NCBI GenBank assembly: GCA_045655865.1
Contig: JAZOQB010000054.1
Coordinates: forward strand, 1 to 45,966
Source of the DNA: RGIG5579 sp045655865
GTDB lineage: Bacteria > Bacillota > Clostridia > Oscillospirales > SIG627
Reading direction: 5' to 3'
Length of the DNA: 45,966 nucleotides
The position numbers and the translations under genes were made by a program. The stretch's first letter is position 1. Every line of letters starts with the position of its first letter. Shown one piece after another: positions 22,886 through 31,552 of the stretch. The notes beneath the pieces were generated by a model. The model was not told the DNA's origin. It searched no databases and worked only from the letters and a program-made list of their open reading frames with translations.

Positions 22886-23479
22886 ATGAAATACCAAATC
22901 ATCCGTGGCAACAAAGCCGACTTAGAAAGCGCTCCCGAAGCGTTTATTGCCGATGTGCCCTGGGGCAGCAGCTACGTTCCCGATTGTCGCTTTCAGGGAA
23001 TTTACGTAGACGGAGAGGGGTTTCTTTTCCGTTTGACCTGCTATGAGAAAAACCCCCGGATCACCTATCTGGAACCGGGAGGAGAGGTGTGTGAAGACAG
23101 TTGCCTGGAGCTTTTTGTCAACTTCGCTCCCAATCAAACAAAGGACTATATTAATTTTGAAATGAACGCCGCCGGCGCGTATTTGTTTTGCACAGGTCCT
23201 GACCGCTATGTTCGCTCGGAACTTAATACTCCGGTCATGCCCACGGTAAAACCAAAAATTGAATCTGACCGTTGGTCTGTCACCCTCTGGATCCCAAGCG
23301 AGACCATTTTCAGCGTGTACGGACCTATCGATTTTGCTCCCGGATATTGCTTTACCGGGAATGCCTTCAAGTGCGGCGATCTTACTGAGTCTCCTCATTA
23401 TCTGTCTTGGTCACCAATGCAGCGGGATGCGATGGATTTTCACCGTTCCGATCGTTTCGGAACCTTTGAGATGCTTTGA
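22886..23479 (+). CDS. CBM9-like carbohydrate-binding-fold protein
   Basis: 197-residue protein resembling the CBM9-like (DOMON-related) family of stand-alone carbohydrate-binding folds: VPWGSSYVPDCRFQGIYVDGEGF, then EDSCLELFVNF and YINFEMNAAGAYLF. There is no signal peptide, so it is probably cytoplasmic, unlike xylanase-attached CBM9 modules. The ligand is unknown. Clear GGAGG and promoter upstream. It overlaps the acetyltransferase gene by one base. Confidence 0.8.
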   Translation: MKYQIIRGNKADLESAPEAFIADVPWGSSYVPDCRFQGIYVDGEGFLFRLTCYEKNPRITYLEPGGEVCEDSCLELFVNFAPNQTKDYINFEMNAAGAYLFCTGPDRYVRSELNTPVMPTVKPKIESDRWSVTLWIPSETIFSVYGPIDFAPGYCFTGNAFKCGDLTESPHYLSWSPMQRDAMDFHRSDRFGTFEML

Positions 23480-24075
23480 TGAATTTCTTTCGTTCCGGAC
23501 CCATTCGAAGGTCTTTTCGTACCATTCCCACTCTGGAGACACCTCGCCTTTTGCTCAGAAAGATCCTCCCTCGGGACGAAGCGGATATGTATGAATACTC
23601 CCGGGATCCGGAAACCTCCAAATACCTTCTTTGGGAACCGCATACTTCCCGAGCGTTCACACGCGCTCACATTCGCTATCTGCAGGAGCAATACCAAGCT
23701 TTTGCTTTTTTCGATTGGGCTTTGGTTGAAAAAGAGAGCGGAAAAATGATCGGTACCTGCGGCTTTACGGAAATTTATGAACGGGAAAAACGAGCCGAGG
23801 TCGGTTACGTTCTCTCACCGCGCTATCACCGCAGACATCTGGCACCGGAAGCTCTGGAACGCGTAATGGAATATGGCTTTATCACCTTAGGTCTGGTTTT
23901 GTTGGAAGGGCGGATCATGGAAGGAAACCTGGCCAGCCGCAAGGTTCTCTCCCGAATGGGATTTCGGGAAGAAACGAAAAAACAGGAGATCTTCTATAAA
24001 CGGGGAGAAAAACAAAAAATTCTTACCTTTGCCATAACAAGAGAAGAATACTTATCAAGAAAAAAAACTCTGTAA
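23479..24075 (+). CDS. GNAT acetyltransferase (RimJ/RimL-like)
   Basis: 198-residue acetyl-CoA-dependent N-acyltransferase. The opening TPRLLLRKILPRDEADMYEYSRDPE, the acetyl-CoA-binding YVLSPRYHRRHLAPEALERV region (a variant of RxxGxA/G) and NLASRKVLSRMGF are typical of the RimJ/RimL group that acetylates protein N-termini or small molecules. The substrate is unknown. ATG 23479 shares one base with the preceding stop. Confidence 0.85.
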   Translation: MNFFRSGPIRRSFRTIPTLETPRLLLRKILPRDEADMYEYSRDPETSKYLLWEPHTSRAFTRAHIRYLQEQYQAFAFFDWALVEKESGKMIGTCGFTEIYEREKRAEVGYVLSPRYHRRHLAPEALERVMEYGFITLGLVLLEGRIMEGNLASRKVLSRMGFREETKKQEIFYKRGEKQKILTFAITREEYLSRKKTL

Positions 24076-24095
24076 CCACAGTTACAGATTTTTTT
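24070..24095. terminator. Bidirectional terminator between GNAT and LTA-synthase-type genes
   Basis: CTGTAAC (24070-24076) pairs with GTTACAG (24081-24087). A T-run follows on the + strand and an A-run precedes it, giving a T-run on the - strand. It overlaps the GNAT stop codon and separates convergent genes. Confidence 0.75.
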
Positions 24096-24101
24096 CTGTT
24101 T

Positions 24102-26006
24102 TCACTTTTTCTTTTCCAGATATTCAAAATAATTGGTTTTTACGGTATTCCAAGAGGTCACCAGCTTCTCCCTAACCTCCCGATTGCGCTCTCGAATCTT
24201 CTCCGTCTCTTCTCCGTCGTATTCAGGATACCAATATGTTTCCCCGTCGATCCAAGAATAGTCCTTAAAGCAGACAAAGCCGCCACCGTCTCCAAAAGCG
24301 TCGTCTCCTACCAAATACCGGGCGTTATAGTCAAGCCCAAAAAGATTGGCAATGGTGGGAAGCATATCGATAGAGGAAGTAACCTTATCCACAGTCATGG
24401 GATCCAATTTTTCACTGTAAATATAAAATGGGGTGTTACAAAGGGTGTTGGCGTCATAAGTGCCTTTTAGATCCATCAGAAATCCCACATCAGTCAAATA
24501 CTTAGCGTAATGGTCCCCGAAGAAAACAAGCGCTGTGTCGTGAATATGACCGTCTTGTTCCATGGCTTCCAGGAGCTGACCGATCATCTCGTCGGTCTCC
24601 ATAGCGTGGGCAATGCACCGGACGAACTGATCCCAGGTATCTTCGTTTTCTGTGGTAATTCCGCTGGCTCTGGCCACCTTTCTGGCGCGGGCAAGATGCA
24701 GTTCTGCAATATCCTGCCTAGCCTCGGTATAAGGGCCGTGGCCGGAATAGGTAATAAGATACGAAAAGAACGGCTTGTCGTGGGTCACAAACATTTCATA
24801 GGCCTCCAGGAGGGTCGTGTCTCGCACTTGAAGGCCTTCCAGTTTCATATCTTCGTGATCGTTGAAGGTTTCATAACCCCACTGAAGATGCACCAACTGA
24901 CGGTTGTAAAACCGTCCGTCCAGAGCGTGATAGGAATTTGCGGTATAGCCTGCATTCCGAAAAAGATTGGGAAGTGACTGAGGATAGACGTTGGTGGCAT
25001 AGGTGCGGGCGGTAGTACCGGTGGTTGGCAGATAATAGCCAATGTTGAAAGCAAACTCGGTATTGAATGTACCGGCGCTAAGATACAGCGGGGTGTAATG
25101 ATTTTGAAAATCAATGCTCTTTTGAGAGATGTGGTAAAGATTGGGCATGATCTCTTCGGTGATCAGCCAAGTGTCGATGGATTCCAGCATAATGGCAATA
25201 AGATTCTGGCCTTTTAATGCGCCGGTCATGGCATTGGGCTCCGGGTTCTCTTGCCGCATGGCATAGTATTGATCCAGGTTCTTTCGCATCGCACCGTGGT
25301 GGAGCGTATCAAAAAGAGACTGCGTGCAGCTACGGAAAAGATACTGGTATGTACCGCAGAACATCAAACATTCATTGGGATCGGAAAAATCCGTATAAAT
25401 GGCAGAGATGGAATCCGGAGAATAAGTATCCGTCCATTGAAACTGTCCGTTTGTGCCTGTAGTACAATTGCTGGTGTGAGCCGCCCAGATGCCCACAATA
25501 CTGCCAAGCGCCAGCACTCCCGCGATCACAGGCTCGAGCCAGGTGATTTTCAGTTTTTTTGGATTTTTGGGAACAAGAAGAATGGATATGATGCCAATGA
25601 ATGTAGGCAAAAGAAGCGCCAGGTAAATCTTCCAAGAAAAGGTAAGATACTGAATGTTTAAGAAAGCTACGCCGTTTTCAGCAAAGGCGACATCGGAAAA
25701 CGAGAGAAAGCTTCTGGACACATGGTAAAGGATGGCATGAACAAAATCCACAGCCACAAAAACCGACAAAAAGACTGACATAACGACTTTCTTCGCACGT
25801 CCGGGAATAAAAAAGACACCGGAGCCAAAAAGCAGAGCCCAAAAAATGGAGAAAAGGAAAGGAACGGCGTGATAGCTGGGAGTCACGCCGGCTGAGGAAT
25901 GGACACTACGGAAGGAGACGTCAAGCACCAACAAAGAAAGAAAATACAGGGTAGGAGACAGATACTTTCCCCAACGGTTTCGGAATTGATTCCATTTTTC
26001 TTTCAT
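24102..26006 (-). CDS. ltaS: LTA-synthase-family membrane sulfatase-fold enzyme
   Basis: 634-residue protein: about five membrane helices in residues 18-175, then an extracellular alkaline-phosphatase/sulfatase-type domain. Metal and catalytic positions fit LtaS: MLESIDTW with E275, nucleophile threonine T313 in AGTFNTEF, and the GDH motif in FFGDHYAKY. LtaS polymerises glycerol-phosphate from phosphatidylglycerol into lipoteichoic acid. Paralogues (YfnI, YqgS, primase YvgJ) look alike, so the exact substrate is inferred. A good AAAGGA precedes ATG 26006. Confidence 0.87.
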   Translation of the reverse strand: MKEKWNQFRNRWGKYLSPTLYFLSLLVLDVSFRSVHSSAGVTPSYHAVPFLFSIFWALLFGSGVFFIPGRAKKVVMSVFLSVFVAVDFVHAILYHVSRSFLSFSDVAFAENGVAFLNIQYLTFSWKIYLALLLPTFIGIISILLVPKNPKKLKITWLEPVIAGVLALGSIVGIWAAHTSNCTTGTNGQFQWTDTYSPDSISAIYTDFSDPNECLMFCGTYQYLFRSCTQSLFDTLHHGAMRKNLDQYYAMRQENPEPNAMTGALKGQNLIAIMLESIDTWLITEEIMPNLYHISQKSIDFQNHYTPLYLSAGTFNTEFAFNIGYYLPTTGTTARTYATNVYPQSLPNLFRNAGYTANSYHALDGRFYNRQLVHLQWGYETFNDHEDMKLEGLQVRDTTLLEAYEMFVTHDKPFFSYLITYSGHGPYTEARQDIAELHLARARKVARASGITTENEDTWDQFVRCIAHAMETDEMIGQLLEAMEQDGHIHDTALVFFGDHYAKYLTDVGFLMDLKGTYDANTLCNTPFYIYSEKLDPMTVDKVTSSIDMLPTIANLFGLDYNARYLVGDDAFGDGGGFVCFKDYSWIDGETYWYPEYDGEETEKIRERNREVREKLVTSWNTVKTNYFEYLEKKK

Positions 26007-26039
26007 GGGAATAATCCTTTCACAAAATAAGTTCGTCTT

Positions 26040-26069
26040 ATTTTATCATACTTCTCCATCAAGGTGCAA
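26040..26069 (-). promoter_or_regulatory. Probable promoter of the LTA-synthase-type gene
   Basis: On the minus strand TTGCAC (26069-26064), an 18-base spacer and TAAAAT (26045-26040), about 35 bases before the start codon. Confidence 0.55.
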
Positions 26070-26078
26070 GGTTTCTTA

Positions 26079-26110
26079 TAAAAAAGATGCCCGGATTTCT
26101 CCGGGCATCT
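26079..26110 (-). terminator. Terminator after the GT14-type gene
   Basis: AGATGCCCGGA (26085-26095) pairs perfectly with TCCGGGCATCT (26100-26110). On the minus strand the stem runs into a T-tract. It separates the glycosyltransferase from the LTA-synthase promoter. Confidence 0.9.
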
Positions 26111-26117
26111 AAAAAAA

Positions 26118-27020
26118 TTAAACGTTGTCTTCGGGCGGCAAGCCCTTCAATCGGTGCATAAGCTTGGATATCAGGTGGGGAGACTTTTGTTCGTCAAACT
26201 TTCTGGCAAACAGGTATGGGCTGTTAAGCAGTGGCTCCAGATCTTCGTCCTGAAAGGTGTAGGGCTCGCCTCGTTCCCAGTCCACAGCGCGCATATTGGA
26301 ACGCTGAGATCCGGAAAAGGTGGAATCGTAAAGGTGCTCTCGAAAAGGAGTGGAAACAAGGTGGCTTTGAAGGAAAACCTCGTCACAGCAACGAGTATTG
26401 GCATAGCGTTTTAAAATGGCGGCTTCTTCTTTCACCAAGGTAGAAAGATACGCGTGTGTGCAGCTAAACCAATTGGCTCCTTTGGCAAAAGGACCGGCGG
26501 CATTTTTCACTCGATCGATCTTGAACCGTCTTTCAAGCCCAACAATGCGCCACTGGATCCAATTCAAAACAGGATGCCTGGCAGTCCATTCCTGAAAGGG
26601 ATAGTAAAAGCGAAAGCGCTCGAATTGCTCTTTGGAGAGTGAGTCCGAATCAAAGTGAACGAATTCTTTCCCTTGATTTGCATCAAAAAAAGCCAGGATC
26701 TCTTCCACAGGTTTTAACGGAAGATCCACTCCGGAAATCAGATGGTAATAGGCATAATCGCCGGGAAGAGACGCCCGGATCAAGTCAAACTCGCAGGCGA
26801 TCTGGCTCCTTCCGCCCCAATTGACGCGGCGACGGGGAATGTAATGGAGACCGGAATGGGAAAGATGGGGGCGAAGGGGATCCGGCTGAGGATAGGAAGC
26901 TTTTTTATCGATGTGAATATAAAAGTCCACCCGCGGATGATCCAAAAGCGAGACCAGTGTTTGTAGCAATGGCCAATGGCTGTGAGCCATAATGAGAAAA
27001 GCATGTTTGTTTGCAGTCAT
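26118..27020 (-). CDS. GT14-type (core-2/I-branching) glycosyltransferase
   Basis: 300-residue soluble glycosyltransferase. Matches to the core-2/I-branching beta-1,6-N-acetylglucosaminyltransferase family include KHAFLIMAHSHWPLLQTLV, DFYIHIDKKA, INWGG-like VNWGGRSQI, YYHLISGVDLPLK and the late CCDEVFLQSHL. Bacterial members usually decorate surface polysaccharides; donor and acceptor are unknown. It starts right after the ftsZ terminator, with no Shine-Dalgarno in front of ATG 27020, so translation initiation is unusual or weak. Confidence 0.85.
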   Translation of the reverse strand: MTANKHAFLIMAHSHWPLLQTLVSLLDHPRVDFYIHIDKKASYPQPDPLRPHLSHSGLHYIPRRRVNWGGRSQIACEFDLIRASLPGDYAYYHLISGVDLPLKPVEEILAFFDANQGKEFVHFDSDSLSKEQFERFRFYYPFQEWTARHPVLNWIQWRIVGLERRFKIDRVKNAAGPFAKGANWFSCTHAYLSTLVKEEAAILKRYANTRCCDEVFLQSHLVSTPFREHLYDSTFSGSQRSNMRAVDWERGEPYTFQDEDLEPLLNSPYLFARKFDEQKSPHLISKLMHRLKGLPPEDNV

Positions 27021-27024
27021 GATG

Positions 27025-27056
27025 AAAAAAGAGGAGGGGTAACCGTTCCCCTCCTC
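27025..27056 (-). terminator. Terminator after ftsZ
   Basis: GAGGAGGGG (27031-27039) pairs with CCCCTCCTC (27048-27056). On the minus strand it is followed by TTTTTT (27030-27025). The next gene's ATG is only five bases beyond, so this stem also shapes its 5' leader. Confidence 0.87.
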
Positions 27057-27068
27057 GTCCTTTCGGTA

Positions 27069-28220
27069 TTAGTCCTCAAAATAGGTCTTTTTGCGGTTGT
27101 TCTGCAAAATGCCGATCAAAGCATCCAAATTGTCCTCGTCCTTGACCAGTTCAGCCAAAACCTGCTGTTTTTCCTGGGCATATGCAGTGTTCTTCTGCTC
27201 AGTAATAAGGCTCAGGTCATCTTCTACGCTACGCTTTGCAGCAGCGTCCTTTGCAGTCTCAAGCTTGGTGCCAAAATCGGTGGCAACCACGGTAACCTTG
27301 ATTTCATCCTCCAGGGATTCGTCAAAAGCAGCACCCCAGATAATATTGGCATCGGGATGACCCTGCTCCCGGATCATGCTGGAAGCGATCTCAACCTCTT
27401 CAAATCCGATATCGGAGGAACCGGTAATGTTGATGATAATACCACGAGCACCGGCAATGCTGGTTTCCAGAAGGGGGCTCTGAATCGCCATTTTGGCAGC
27501 AGCTTCCGCTTTGCCCTGGCCCTTGGCGCTACCCACACCCATGTGGGCAAGGCCAGCGTCCTTCATGATAGCGGTAACGTCAGCAAAGTCCAGATTGACG
27601 ATGCCGGGTACGTTGATCAGTTCGGAAATGGACTGTACGCCGTTGGCCAATACGGAATCAGCAATTTCAAAGGCGTTGAGAAGAGTGATCTTCTTTTCAG
27701 AGACCATTTTCAGTCTTTCGTTGGGGATCACGACCAGCGAATCTACAAATTCAGCCAGCACCTTGATACCCTCTTCCGCCTGGTCCATTCTTCTCTTGCC
27801 TTCAAAAGCAAAAGGCTTGGTAACAATAGCGACGGTGAGAATTCCCATCTCTTTGGCGATCTTTGCCACAACGGGAGCAGCTCCGGTTCCGGTACCGCCG
27901 CCCATGCCGGCAGTGATAAACACCATGTCAGCACCCTTCAGTGCCTCGGTAATCTCCTCGGTGCTCTCTTCCGCCGCCTGCTTGCCGACAGCAGGATTGG
28001 CTCCGGCGCCTTTGCCTTTGGTGGTTCTTTCTCCGATGGCAATCTGGGTGGGAGCATTGGTAGCGGAAAGAGTCATGCGGTCAGTATTCAAAGCAATAAA
28101 ATCGACACCGCGCACATTAGAAGAAATCATACGTTCAACCGTATTATTTCCGCCTCCGCCAACGCCGACAACTTTAATATTGACTACATTCTCGTAGTTT
28201 GTTTCCATTTCATAAGACAT
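27069..28220 (-). CDS. ftsZ: Cell division protein FtsZ
   Basis: 383-residue tubulin-like GTPase that forms the Z ring. GTP-binding motifs: VGVGGGGNNTVERM, the tubulin signature GGGTGTGAAP, and NVPGIVNLDFADVTAIM near the T7 loop. The GTPase core ends at about 320. The linker is short, and the final ~17 residues (ALIGILQNNRKKTYFED) only faintly resemble the usual DIPTFLRxR peptide that binds FtsA or SepF. AGGAGGA precedes ATG 28220. It has its own sigma-A promoter and terminator and sits at the end of the dcw cluster, directly after divIB with no ftsA. Confidence 0.97.
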   Translation of the reverse strand: MSYEMETNYENVVNIKVVGVGGGGNNTVERMISSNVRGVDFIALNTDRMTLSATNAPTQIAIGERTTKGKGAGANPAVGKQAAEESTEEITEALKGADMVFITAGMGGGTGTGAAPVVAKIAKEMGILTVAIVTKPFAFEGKRRMDQAEEGIKVLAEFVDSLVVIPNERLKMVSEKKITLLNAFEIADSVLANGVQSISELINVPGIVNLDFADVTAIMKDAGLAHMGVGSAKGQGKAEAAAKMAIQSPLLETSIAGARGIIINITGSSDIGFEEVEIASSMIREQGHPDANIIWGAAFDESLEDEIKVTVVATDFGTKLETAKDAAAKRSVEDDLSLITEQKNTAYAQEKQQVLAELVKDEDNLDALIGILQNNRKKTYFED

Positions 28221-28295
28221 TGCAGGAGTCCTCCTATTTCTCTTCTTTCTTTATCTTTCTTCCCAGATAGGCAGATGAATCTACTCTTATCCTTT

Positions 28296-28324
28296 ATTGT
28301 AAACCCTTTTTTTCATAATTGCAA
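28296..28324 (-). promoter_or_regulatory. Sigma-A promoter of ftsZ
   Basis: On the minus strand TTGCAA (28324-28319), an exact 17-base spacer, TACAAT (28301-28296). The leader is about 70 bases. ftsZ can therefore be transcribed separately from the upstream cluster. Confidence 0.82.
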
Positions 28325-28373
28325 GACTTTTTTTAAAAAAATGTTTATTTTTCATTTTTTCTGTAAAATTTTA

Positions 28374-29147
28374 TCATCTATCGCTCTCATTGAGCTGAAC
28401 GTATGCTGTATTAGGATCGGTAATATCTATTTTTCCCTTGGCGTCAGCGGGAAGATCCGCAATGACCCCTTTTACCATGGCAAATTTGTATTTCAGATCC
28501 TGGTTTTCGCCCAGATACAAATCAAAACGATCCAAATATCGAACGCAAATATCAAATTTGTCCCGAATGTCGATCCGGTTCACTTCCGAAAGAAAACCTT
28601 CCTCTTCCAGAGCGATAACAAGATCCAGAAGCATTCGTTCCGTGTTTTCATCAAAGAAAGCCAGCTTCTCTCCCACCACGCATCGTAAAACATCTCCCGT
28701 GATCAATTGGATCCTGGGAATGGTCGAATCCGGGCTTTCCTTTGCCAGAACGTTTAGTTCTCTGTCGATAGAAAACAGTTCCGTTCCCAACTGTAAACCC
28801 AGGTCTCCAAAATCCTCTGTAAAGGATACACAAACAACATTAGGCAGATCAAAGCTTACCTTTACGTGAACCAAATAAGGAAATTTTTCTTCCAAAGCGG
28901 AAGAAACCTCTTTTTTCGACACCGTAATCAAAGGGGAACCTATGGAAATTCCACAAGCCTCCAGAAGAGCGTCTGCAGAATAAAGATCGGTTTCCTGGAT
29001 TTGGATCTTTCGAACCACAAAAAATTTTTCAGATAAAACATAGGAGGCTACACCCAAAAGCACAGCCAGGAGGAGAAATAGAGCCACATAGCGTTGGACC
29101 CGCTTTGACCTTTTCTTTTTGGCGTAAGCGCTTAGCTCTTCGTTCAT
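28374..29147 (-). CDS. divIB: Cell division protein DivIB/FtsQ
   Basis: 257-residue bitopic divisome protein: a basic cytoplasmic N-terminus (KKKRSKRVQR), a membrane helix (about 20-38), and a POTRA domain beginning VRKIQIQETDLYSADALLEACGI (about 50-120). A beta domain ends at DLYLGENQDLKYKFAMVKGVIADL. Complexes with FtsL and DivIC. Two successive purine-rich motifs (AAGGAGG, AAAGGG) precede ATG 29147. It follows murG after about 40 bases; murC/murB, often found here, are absent. Confidence 0.9.
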   Translation of the reverse strand: MNEELSAYAKKKRSKRVQRYVALFLLLAVLLGVASYVLSEKFFVVRKIQIQETDLYSADALLEACGISIGSPLITVSKKEVSSALEEKFPYLVHVKVSFDLPNVVCVSFTEDFGDLGLQLGTELFSIDRELNVLAKESPDSTIPRIQLITGDVLRCVVGEKLAFFDENTERMLLDLVIALEEEGFLSEVNRIDIRDKFDICVRYLDRFDLYLGENQDLKYKFAMVKGVIADLPADAKGKIDITDPNTAYVQLNESDR

Positions 29148-29188
29148 CTTCCCTTTCCTCCTTTTCTTCCTATTTTATCGTATGTACT

Positions 29189-30292
29189 CTATTTTTTTGT
29201 AATTTTCCGGATCTGATTCCAGATGGCTTCATCGGCGCCGGGACGGGCCAGTTTTTTCATGTTTTGAGCCATGGTACGAAGCCGGTCCGGATCGCTTAAA
29301 ATAGCATCCACCTGTTTTTCCAAAATCTTGGCAGTTAAGTCTTTTTCTTCGATCAGAACGGCAGCTCCCTTTTCCTGATACACCAGAGCGTTTTTATACT
29401 GATGGTTATCGGTAACATTGGGCGATGGGATCAAAATGGCAGGTTTTCCCATAATGGCAAGCTCCGCCAATGTGATTGCTCCCGCTCGGCAGATCACAAG
29501 ATCTGCAGCGCTCATTTGACGGGGCATATCATAAATATAATCGCAGAATTTTACGTTGCCAAAACGACAGATCCCTTCGGCTTTCTCTTTTTCATTCCAT
29601 TTTTCGAACTCACGGGCGCCAAAAGCGTGGGTGTGAAATATTGGCTTACGGGCTGAATACTCTCTTGCCAATTCAAACACGGTGGCGTTGATCACACTGG
29701 CACCTAAGGAACCGCCGTATGAGAGAAGGAAAGGGGCGCTGACCCCCAGCTCACTCCGACACTGTCCACGAGAAAGTGTGCCAACCTGCGGACCCACAGG
29801 ATTGCCGGAAAGTACAAGCTTCTCCTTTTTACAGGTAAAATACTTCTTGGATTCCTCAAAAGACAGACACACGGTATCCACATACTGAGAAAGGCGCTTG
29901 GTAGTAAGACCGGGAACAGCATTTTGCTCATGAATCAAGGTGGGGATTCCAAGCTTTGTGGCCGCTCTCAGTACCGGCCAGGACACATATCCTCCCGTTC
30001 CGATCACCACATCCGGCAAAAACTCTTTCAGTATTTTCTTTGCGGCACCAATACTTGTCATTGCAAGATAAGCTACCCGAATATTTTCCAAGGTCAGTTT
30101 TCTTTGGAAGCCTTTGACTTCCACATGACGAATGGGAAACCCTTCTCTGGTCACCAGTCGATTTTCCATGCCACCCGGTGTTCCAACAAACAGGATCTGG
30201 CTTTTCGGATCCTTTTCCAAAATCTTTTTTGCAATGGACAGAGCGGGGTTAATATGACCCGCGGTGCCTCCGCCACTTAAAACTACTCTCAC
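29189..30292 (-). CDS. murG: MurG, lipid II synthase
   Basis: 367-residue GT28 glycosyltransferase that adds GlcNAc from UDP-GlcNAc to lipid I at the inner membrane face. N-terminal GGGTAGHINPAL (residues 7-18), then LLSYGGSLGA and the donor-binding ADLVICRAGAITLAELAIMGKPAILIPSP are complete. Starts at GTG 30292 with GGAGGTG upstream, 15 bases after ftsW. Confidence 0.96.
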   Translation of the reverse strand: MRVVLSGGGTAGHINPALSIAKKILEKDPKSQILFVGTPGGMENRLVTREGFPIRHVEVKGFQRKLTLENIRVAYLAMTSIGAAKKILKEFLPDVVIGTGGYVSWPVLRAATKLGIPTLIHEQNAVPGLTTKRLSQYVDTVCLSFEESKKYFTCKKEKLVLSGNPVGPQVGTLSRGQCRSELGVSAPFLLSYGGSLGASVINATVFELAREYSARKPIFHTHAFGAREFEKWNEKEKAEGICRFGNVKFCDYIYDMPRQMSAADLVICRAGAITLAELAIMGKPAILIPSPNVTDNHQYKNALVYQEKGAAVLIEEKDLTAKILEKQVDAILSDPDRLRTMAQNMKKLARPGADEAIWNQIRKITKK

Positions 30293-30307
30293 CGTACACC
30301 TCCAGAA

Positions 30308-31522
30308 CTAGGCTTTTTCTGTATATGAATATTTGGATACATTGAGAACCACACCCATCTCCGCCATGAAGATCACCAAAGAGGATCCCCCATAACTAAA
30401 GAACGGAAGGGATACACCGGTGCTGGGAAGCGCTCCGGAAACTACGCCGATGTTGAGAAAAACCTGGATCCCAATCTGAATGATGATTCCCATAACCAGA
30501 AGGGAGGAAAACTTAGAAGGAGCGTTTTTCGCAATGTGAAAACCGCGCCAGATCAAAAGCAAGAACAAAATAATCAAAGCCACTGCAAAGACAAAACCCA
30601 TTTCCTCACAGATCACGGAGAAAATGTAGTCATTTTGAGGCTCGGGAAGATATACGTGCTTTTGTTTTGACTGACCCAATCCTACCCCCCATAAGCCACC
30701 GGAACCGATGGCGTAGAGGCTTTGCAACGGCTGCCAACCGTCTCCCAGCGGGTCAAGCTCCGGATGAAGCCAAGCGTTGATACGGCTTTGACCGTGGCTG
30801 GTAAACATGATGATAGCAAGCATTCCGGCAATTCCCACGCCCAGCGTTCCACCCAAAATACTGGTGCGAACGCCGCCCAGATACATAAGGATGAAAATGA
30901 GTGCAAAGATAATGATCATTGCAGAAAGATGGGGCTGCTTATATAAGGGAAAGCCGATCATCCCCACCAAAATAACAAAGGGTAAAACACCGTATCGGAA
31001 GGTACGGATCAGATCTCTCCCCTTGGTTTCCAGCCAAACGATATAGCTGGAGATCAGGAGAATCACGGAAAACTTTACGATTTCCGAAGGCTGAACACTT
31101 ACCGGGCCAAAATAGATCCAACGCTTAGCGCCGTTGGCGTCAGCGCCAAAGAAAAACACACACCAAAGAAGAAGATAGGAAATGCCAAAGACAGGTAATG
31201 CAAAGCGCTTCAAGATCAAATAATCTGCAAATCGGGTGACCAGGTAGATCACCAGAAGGGACAGAAGAACCCATCCGATCTGTTTGCGAATAAAAAAGTA
31301 ACTGTCGTTATAATTGTATTTGGCGTAAACGTAGCTGGAAGAAAAAACAAAGGTGGTCCCGATGGACAAAAGGATCATCACCAAAACCGCAAAAGGCCAA
31401 TCGATACCGGAGCGCAAACGCTGTACGGAGCTTTTTTTCCGCCGGGGAAGCAATCTTTTTTTCTCTTTCACCGGTCGGATCGCTTGCTTAGAATCGGTTT
31501 TCTGAGGAACATTTTCCGCCAT
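30308..31522 (-). CDS. ftsW: SEDS glycosyltransferase FtsW (or SpoVE)
   Basis: 404-residue SEDS-family peptidoglycan polymerase with about ten membrane helices after a basic ~45-residue N-terminus. Signatures: WIYFGPVSVQPSEIVKFSVI, the SRINAWLHPE loop, and the C-terminal GVVSGALPSTGVSLPFFSYGGSSL. It partners the class B PBP at 35.4 kb. Position between mraY and murG fits either vegetative FtsW or sporulation SpoVE, and sequence alone does not separate them. Confidence 0.92.
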   Translation of the reverse strand: MAENVPQKTDSKQAIRPVKEKKRLLPRRKKSSVQRLRSGIDWPFAVLVMILLSIGTTFVFSSSYVYAKYNYNDSYFFIRKQIGWVLLSLLVIYLVTRFADYLILKRFALPVFGISYLLLWCVFFFGADANGAKRWIYFGPVSVQPSEIVKFSVILLISSYIVWLETKGRDLIRTFRYGVLPFVILVGMIGFPLYKQPHLSAMIIIFALIFILMYLGGVRTSILGGTLGVGIAGMLAIIMFTSHGQSRINAWLHPELDPLGDGWQPLQSLYAIGSGGLWGVGLGQSKQKHVYLPEPQNDYIFSVICEEMGFVFAVALIILFLLLIWRGFHIAKNAPSKFSSLLVMGIIIQIGIQVFLNIGVVSGALPSTGVSLPFFSYGGSSLVIFMAEMGVVLNVSKYSYTEKA

Positions 31523-31552
31523 GCGCTCTCCTTTCTCCGGGCGGGCCGGTAG

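Noticed and set aside
26976..28688. 570-codon opening on the + strand across ftsZ
   Set aside because: It is antisense to ftsZ and the divIB end. Its Ser/His-rich composition is what reverse reading of ftsZ codons gives, and it has no Shine-Dalgarno.
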